27,801 nt of DNA, from NCBI GenBank assembly GCA_964458325.1, contig CAYWIM010000063.1:1-27801 (forward strand), read 5' to 3'. Of the stretch, positions 25,734 through 27,801 are shown piece after piece; the first letter of the stretch is position 1; every line of letters begins with the position of its first letter. This DNA is from JAGMXM01 sp964458325 (GTDB lineage Bacteria; Verrucomicrobiota; Verrucomicrobiia; Limisphaerales; UBA1319). Position numbers and translations under genes: made by a program. Under the pieces are notes generated by a model. That model saw nothing but the letters and a program-made list of their open reading frames with translations, was not told where the DNA came from and did not search any database.

Positions 25734-25771
25734 CACGCCGTGCGCCAGCGTTCGGCCCGCCACAGGGCGTG
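25734..25771. other. Imperfect hairpin in the leader of the DUF6259 gene
   Basis: CACGCCGTGCG (25734-25744) and CACAGGGCGTG (25761-25771) are inverted repeats matching at 9 of 11 positions around a 16-base loop. It lies 35-72 bases upstream of the GTG start on the minus strand, so would form in the 5' leader of the mRNA. A regulatory role is possible but unproven. Confidence 0.3.
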
Positions 25772-25809
25772 CATTCTTGAATCATTCGCGTTATGCGCAA
25801 AAAGTGAAG

Positions 25810-25834
25810 CCCAATTTTTCCCAAGCAAATTGGG
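25810..25834 (-). terminator. AT-rich hairpin downstream of the integrase remnant
   Basis: CCCAATTT (25810-25817) and AAATTGGG (25827-25834) form a perfect 8-bp stem with a 9-base loop. On the minus strand it follows the integrase remnant by about 90 bases, and a TTTTT run comes 8 bases after the stem. It may terminate the integrase transcript or be part of the adjacent repeat element. Confidence 0.3.
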
Positions 25835-25846
25835 GGCGGCTCTGGA

Positions 25847-25874
25847 GGCAATGGGGTCTATAATTGACATATGG
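25847..25874 (+). repeat. Dispersed intergenic motif, copy C
   Basis: Reads GGCAATGGGGTCTATAATTG then ACATATGG. Head and tail are identical to copy B at 13765, with a shorter middle. It sits in the 227-base gap between the DUF6259 gene and the integrase remnant, next to an AT-rich hairpin; nothing else recognisable lies in that gap. Confidence 0.6.
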
Positions 25875-25926
25875 CATTGAGAAGCTGGAGGGGAGTCACT
25901 CGTTTCAGAGTCGGCTGCGCGTCCGA

Positions 25927-26166
25927 TTATCCAACGCCCGACGGCGTGTCCAGCGGAGTGCGCACTCCCAGCCCCGGCCGACGCATGACATGCGCGTAGA
26001 TTTGTGTGGTCGAGACGTCCTTGTGCCCCATCAACTCCTGCACGGTCCGGATGTCGGTTCCGCCCTCGAGCAGGTGCGTGGCAAAGCTGTGCCGGAGCAC
26101 GTGCTGGGTCACCTTCTTGTCCAAACCCGCCTTCCACCCCGCCAACTCCGCCGCTTGCAGCCACAA
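25927..26166 (-). pseudogene. intI: C-terminal remnant of an integron-type tyrosine recombinase (IntI-like)
   Basis: About 79 codons remain of an enzyme that is normally about 320-340 aa. The box II catalytic residues are all present: HVLRHSFATHLLE (HxxR), ELMGHKD (His) and TTQIYAHV (nucleophilic Tyr). The ending VMRRPGLGVRTPLD is the tail typical of integron integrases (usually ...RGGxGVRSPLD). The upstream half, with box I Arg and the core-binding domain, is gone: similarity stops at about 26166 (LWLQAAELAGWKAGLDKKV) and the preceding bases do not continue it. There is no plausible start codon, so it is not functional. It points away from the plus-strand genes that follow, as intI does relative to a cassette array. 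A XerC-like or phage integrase is the alternative. Confidence 0.78.
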
Positions 26167-26286
26167 TGAGGCTATCGATGTTGAGGATGGCGTTGTGCTC
26201 TTCGCAGAAGATGGCAGTCGATCATCTCACCTCGGTGTGATCTTCCTCGCCCTCGACAACTGGCGTGGAAAGCGTAACATCGCACC

Positions 26287-26520
26287 ATGAACGGTTCGAT
26301 CGAAACAATCGTTGCGGAGGCGGTTCAACTGCCGCCGGATCAGCGCATGACGCTGGCTCACCGGATCCTGAGCAGCATCGAGCCGGAGCGTTCAGCGGAG
26401 ATCGACTCGGCGTGGGATCAAGAAATACGGGATCGAATTGCTCGCTACGACTCTGGGGGCGTGCAGAGCATTCCGGCAGCCGAGGTGTTTGCAGAGTTGG
26501 ATCGGCGCCTCCGACGATGA
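26287..26520 (+). CDS. Antitoxin of a type II toxin-antitoxin pair (addiction module / Unstab_antitox family)
   Basis: 77-aa protein expected to neutralise the toxin encoded immediately downstream. It has the family pattern: an N-terminal helix (SIETIVAEAVQLPPDQRMTL), AHRILSSIEP, then an acidic segment (EIDSAWDQEIRDRIARYDSG), ending PAAEVFAELDRRLRR. The VQSIPAAEVFAEL motif is the usual C-terminal part that clasps a ParE/RelE-type toxin. Its stop overlaps the toxin start (ATGA), so the two are translationally coupled. The 120 bases between it and the integrase remnant show no clear attI site or gene. Such pairs are common stabilising cargo in chromosomal integrons. Confidence 0.87.
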   Translation: MNGSIETIVAEAVQLPPDQRMTLAHRILSSIEPERSAEIDSAWDQEIRDRIARYDSGGVQSIPAAEVFAELDRRLRR

Positions 26521-26816
26521 GGCTGGAGTTCATGCCGGAAGCGTCCGTCGAGCTGTATGAGGCGGCGGAGCATTACGAATCGAAGCAAGAGGGCTTGGGA
26601 TGGCGTTTTCGGACCGAGGTCTTGGAAGTCTGCCGCTCGATCCTGCAGCAGCCGCTGCTGTGGCGAGAAAGGCCCGGGGGCTATCGACGCGTGAACTGCC
26701 CAGTGTTTCCTTTCTACATCCCGTATTTTATCCGGGGGGATGCCATCGTGATCGCGGCGGTAGCGCATGGACATCGCCGTCCGGAGTATTGGAAAAACAG
26801 ATTGACAACTGACTGA
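26517..26816 (+). CDS. ParE/RelE-superfamily toxin
   Basis: 99-aa toxin of the RelE/ParE fold, which either cleaves ribosome-bound mRNA (RelE type) or poisons gyrase (ParE type). Features: MRLEFMPEASVELYEAAEHY at the start, helix LGWRFRTEVLEVCRSI, LLWRERPGGYRRVNCPVFPF in the beta-sheet, IPYFIRGDAIVIAAVAHGHR and the typical ending RRPEYWKNR. The HGHRRPxYW ending with a hydrophobic strand before it is that of ParE-like members usually paired with Unstab_antitox antitoxins, so ParE-type is favoured but the target is not known. It starts within the antitoxin stop codon (ATGA overlap). Intact and probably functional. Confidence 0.88.
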   Translation: MRLEFMPEASVELYEAAEHYESKQEGLGWRFRTEVLEVCRSILQQPLLWRERPGGYRRVNCPVFPFYIPYFIRGDAIVIAAVAHGHRRPEYWKNRLTTD

Positions 26817-26940
26817 CACCGAACCAACCAGCTTTACCGAACGCCGGGATCGGATCTCGGTTTGCAATCGGACATCATCGGCCCGGCGCCGGTGAGCCGG
26901 AACGTTGTGGCAGACCACTTTGAATTACCACCGGAATGAA

Positions 26941-27052
26941 TGCCGAACAATAGCGCTGCAACGAATGCGGGCGGGCTCAGCCAGTTGACAAATCAGAGGC
27001 GATTGCGTGGAGGAGCCGATCGCGGTATGAAAGGGAAGGCGCTTATTCGGCA
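26941..27052 (+). other. attC-like recombination site (degenerate)
   Basis: A 112-base segment bounded by the inverted repeat TGCCGAA...TTCGGCA. The left end TGCCGAACAATAGCGCTGCA has the form of the attC R'' box (RYYYAAC-like GCCGAAC) followed by an L-type region, and the right end GCGCTTATTCGGCA pairs with it (GCGC/GCGC plus TGCCGAA/TTCGGCA). Inner GGCTC/GAGCC segments can extend the fold. It lies after the toxin-antitoxin pair and before the methyltransferase, in the orientation expected for a cassette boundary. The right-end box reads ATTCGGC rather than GTTCGGC, so the cleavage position is mutated and the site may be inactive. The other 124 bases between toxin and site contain nothing recognisable. 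Confidence 0.42.
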
Positions 27053-27103
27053 CCTAAGGCTCTGTGACCGAATCGATTCACACCCGTAAGGAAATATTCC
27101 ACA

Positions 27104-27801
27104 ATGGACATCCCGCGAATCTTCAACATCACTGAGAGCGCTCACCGCATCCACAACCCGATCACACCCGAAAAGCTCGCCACTCTGGGCGCGGCGCTGC
27201 GCCTGGAACCGGGGGCCCGAGTGCTCGATCTCGGCAGCGGTTCAGGGGAGATGCTGTGCACCTGGGCGCGCGATCACGGCGTCGTCGGCACCGGCATCGA
27301 CATGAGCCAGCTGTTCACCGAGCAAGCCAAGCTCCGCGCTGTAGAACTCGGCGTCGCCGATCAAGTCAAGTTTATCCATGGCGATGCTGCGGGCTATGTC
27401 TCGGACGAGAAGGTCAGCGTGGCAGCCTGTGTCGGCGCCACATGGATCGCCGGGGGAGTCGCCGGCACGATCGAGCTTCTGGCGCGGAGCCTGCGCCCCG
27501 GAGGGATCATCCTCATTGGCGAGCCCTACTGGCGGCAGTTGCCGCCGACGGAAGATGTTGCCAAGAGATGTCTTGCCAGCTCGATCTCCGACTTTCTCAC
27601 GCTGCCAGACCTTCTTGCGTCTTTCGGCCGCCTTGGCTGCGACGTCGTTGAAATGGTTCTGGCTGACCAAGACGGCTGGGACAGATACGAGGCGGCCAAA
27701 TGGCTCACCATGCGCCGATGGCTTGAAGCCAATCCCGGCGACGAGTTCGCGAAAGATGTTCGAGCCAAACTGACCTCGGAACCCGAGCGCTACGCCGCTT
27801 A
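27104..27801 (+). CDS. yjhP: YjhP-like SAM-dependent methyltransferase (3' end outside window)
   Basis: Class I S-adenosylmethionine methyltransferase closely resembling E. coli YjhP; the methyl acceptor is unknown. 232 residues are visible and the frame is still open at the window edge; YjhP is about 250 aa, so nearly all is here. Motifs: MDIPRIFNITESAHRIHNPI at the start, SAM-binding VLDLGSGSGEMLCTWARDHG (about 41-60), the acidic GTGIDMS, HGDAAGY, and SLRPGGIILIGEPYWRQLPP (post-I/III), then ADQDGWDRYEAAKWLTMRRW near the end. AAGGAAA lies about 10 bases before the ATG, a better ribosome site than most genes here. A perfect palindrome GAATCGATTC (27070-27079) lies in the leader. The strong similarity to a proteobacterial protein and the position after an attC-like site suggest acquisition by transfer. 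Confidence 0.9.
   Translation, partial: MDIPRIFNITESAHRIHNPITPEKLATLGAALRLEPGARVLDLGSGSGEMLCTWARDHGVVGTGIDMSQLFTEQAKLRAVELGVADQVKFIHGDAAGYVSDEKVSVAACVGATWIAGGVAGTIELLARSLRPGGIILIGEPYWRQLPPTEDVAKRCLASSISDFLTLPDLLASFGRLGCDVVEMVLADQDGWDRYEAAKWLTMRRWLEANPGDEFAKDVRAKLTSEPERYAA

Noticed and set aside
25745..25760. GCGTTCGGCC as a second attC right end
   Set aside because: No partner box with the attC orientation within 150 bases; it sits in the loop of another hairpin.
25700..26164. 154-codon minus-strand frame overlapping the integrase remnant
   Set aside because: Different frame from the HxxR/GH/Y motifs and no recognisable domain; only its last 24 codons were kept as a tentative leader ORF.
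26170..26286. attI site next to the integrase remnant
   Set aside because: The region that should hold attI has no GTT-type core I could identify with confidence; the junction at about 26166 suggests it was deleted.
26822..26935. A further attC between toxin and 26941
   Set aside because: Contains short GC palindromes such as CCGGCGCCGG but no paired RYYYAAC/GTTRRRY-like boxes.

Overview
High-GC (roughly 65% by eye) bacterial chromosome segment, most likely from a member of the Verrucomicrobiota (Pedosphaera/Limisphaera-like lineages are my best guess). The evidence is the gene mix, not a marker gene: a Tat-exported Gfo/Idh/MocA oxidoreductase, a secreted FAD oxidoreductase with carbohydrate-binding-like flanks, a DUF6259-type glycoside hydrolase, a bacterial deoxyhypusine-synthase homologue next to an ornithine-decarboxylase-type enzyme, and a multidomain secreted phosphoesterase with Ca-binding repeats. 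Shine-Dalgarno sequences are mostly weak. No rRNA, tRNA or CRISPR array was seen.

Layout. 138-1517 (-) Gfo/Idh/MocA oxidoreductase; 1627-2007 (+) dimeric dUTPase-like NTP pyrophosphatase; 2017-3117 (-) chorismate synthase aroC; 3211-5634 (+) secreted FAD oxidoreductase. 5639-9285 is a polyamine block: an ornithine decarboxylase-like and a deoxyhypusine synthase-like gene overlap by 4 nt on the minus strand, and an agmatine deiminase diverges from them. 9328-11669 (-) is aspS followed by a two-ACT-domain GcvR-like protein. 11798-14804 (-) holds a LolA-like/peptidase C45 fusion and an uncharacterised protein whose C-terminus appears to be encoded by a dispersed repeat. 15015-16082 (+) is a double-SIS sugar-phosphate isomerase/deaminase. 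16132-21095 (-) holds a secreted purple-acid-phosphatase-like protein and an SGNH-hydrolase/TPR protein. 21265-21699 (+) is a short zinc-ribbon protein. 21700-25699 (-) is a two-gene unit: a DUF6259 glycoside hydrolase followed by an N-acyl-D-amino-acid deacylase.

The last 1.9 kb differs from the rest. It has the C-terminal third of an integron-type tyrosine recombinase on the minus strand, then plus-strand genes: a type II toxin-antitoxin pair, a 112-bp imperfect inverted repeat resembling an attC recombination site, and a methyltransferase closely resembling E. coli YjhP that runs off the window. The simplest reading is a decayed chromosomal integron whose intI 5' end and attI have been lost.

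A short AT-rich motif (GGCAATGGGGTC...TTGACATATGG) recurs in three or four intergenic places (8086, 13765, 25847 and perhaps 11763). It looks like the dispersed sequence that accompanies REP/IS200-type (Y1) transposases, although no such transposase lies in the window.
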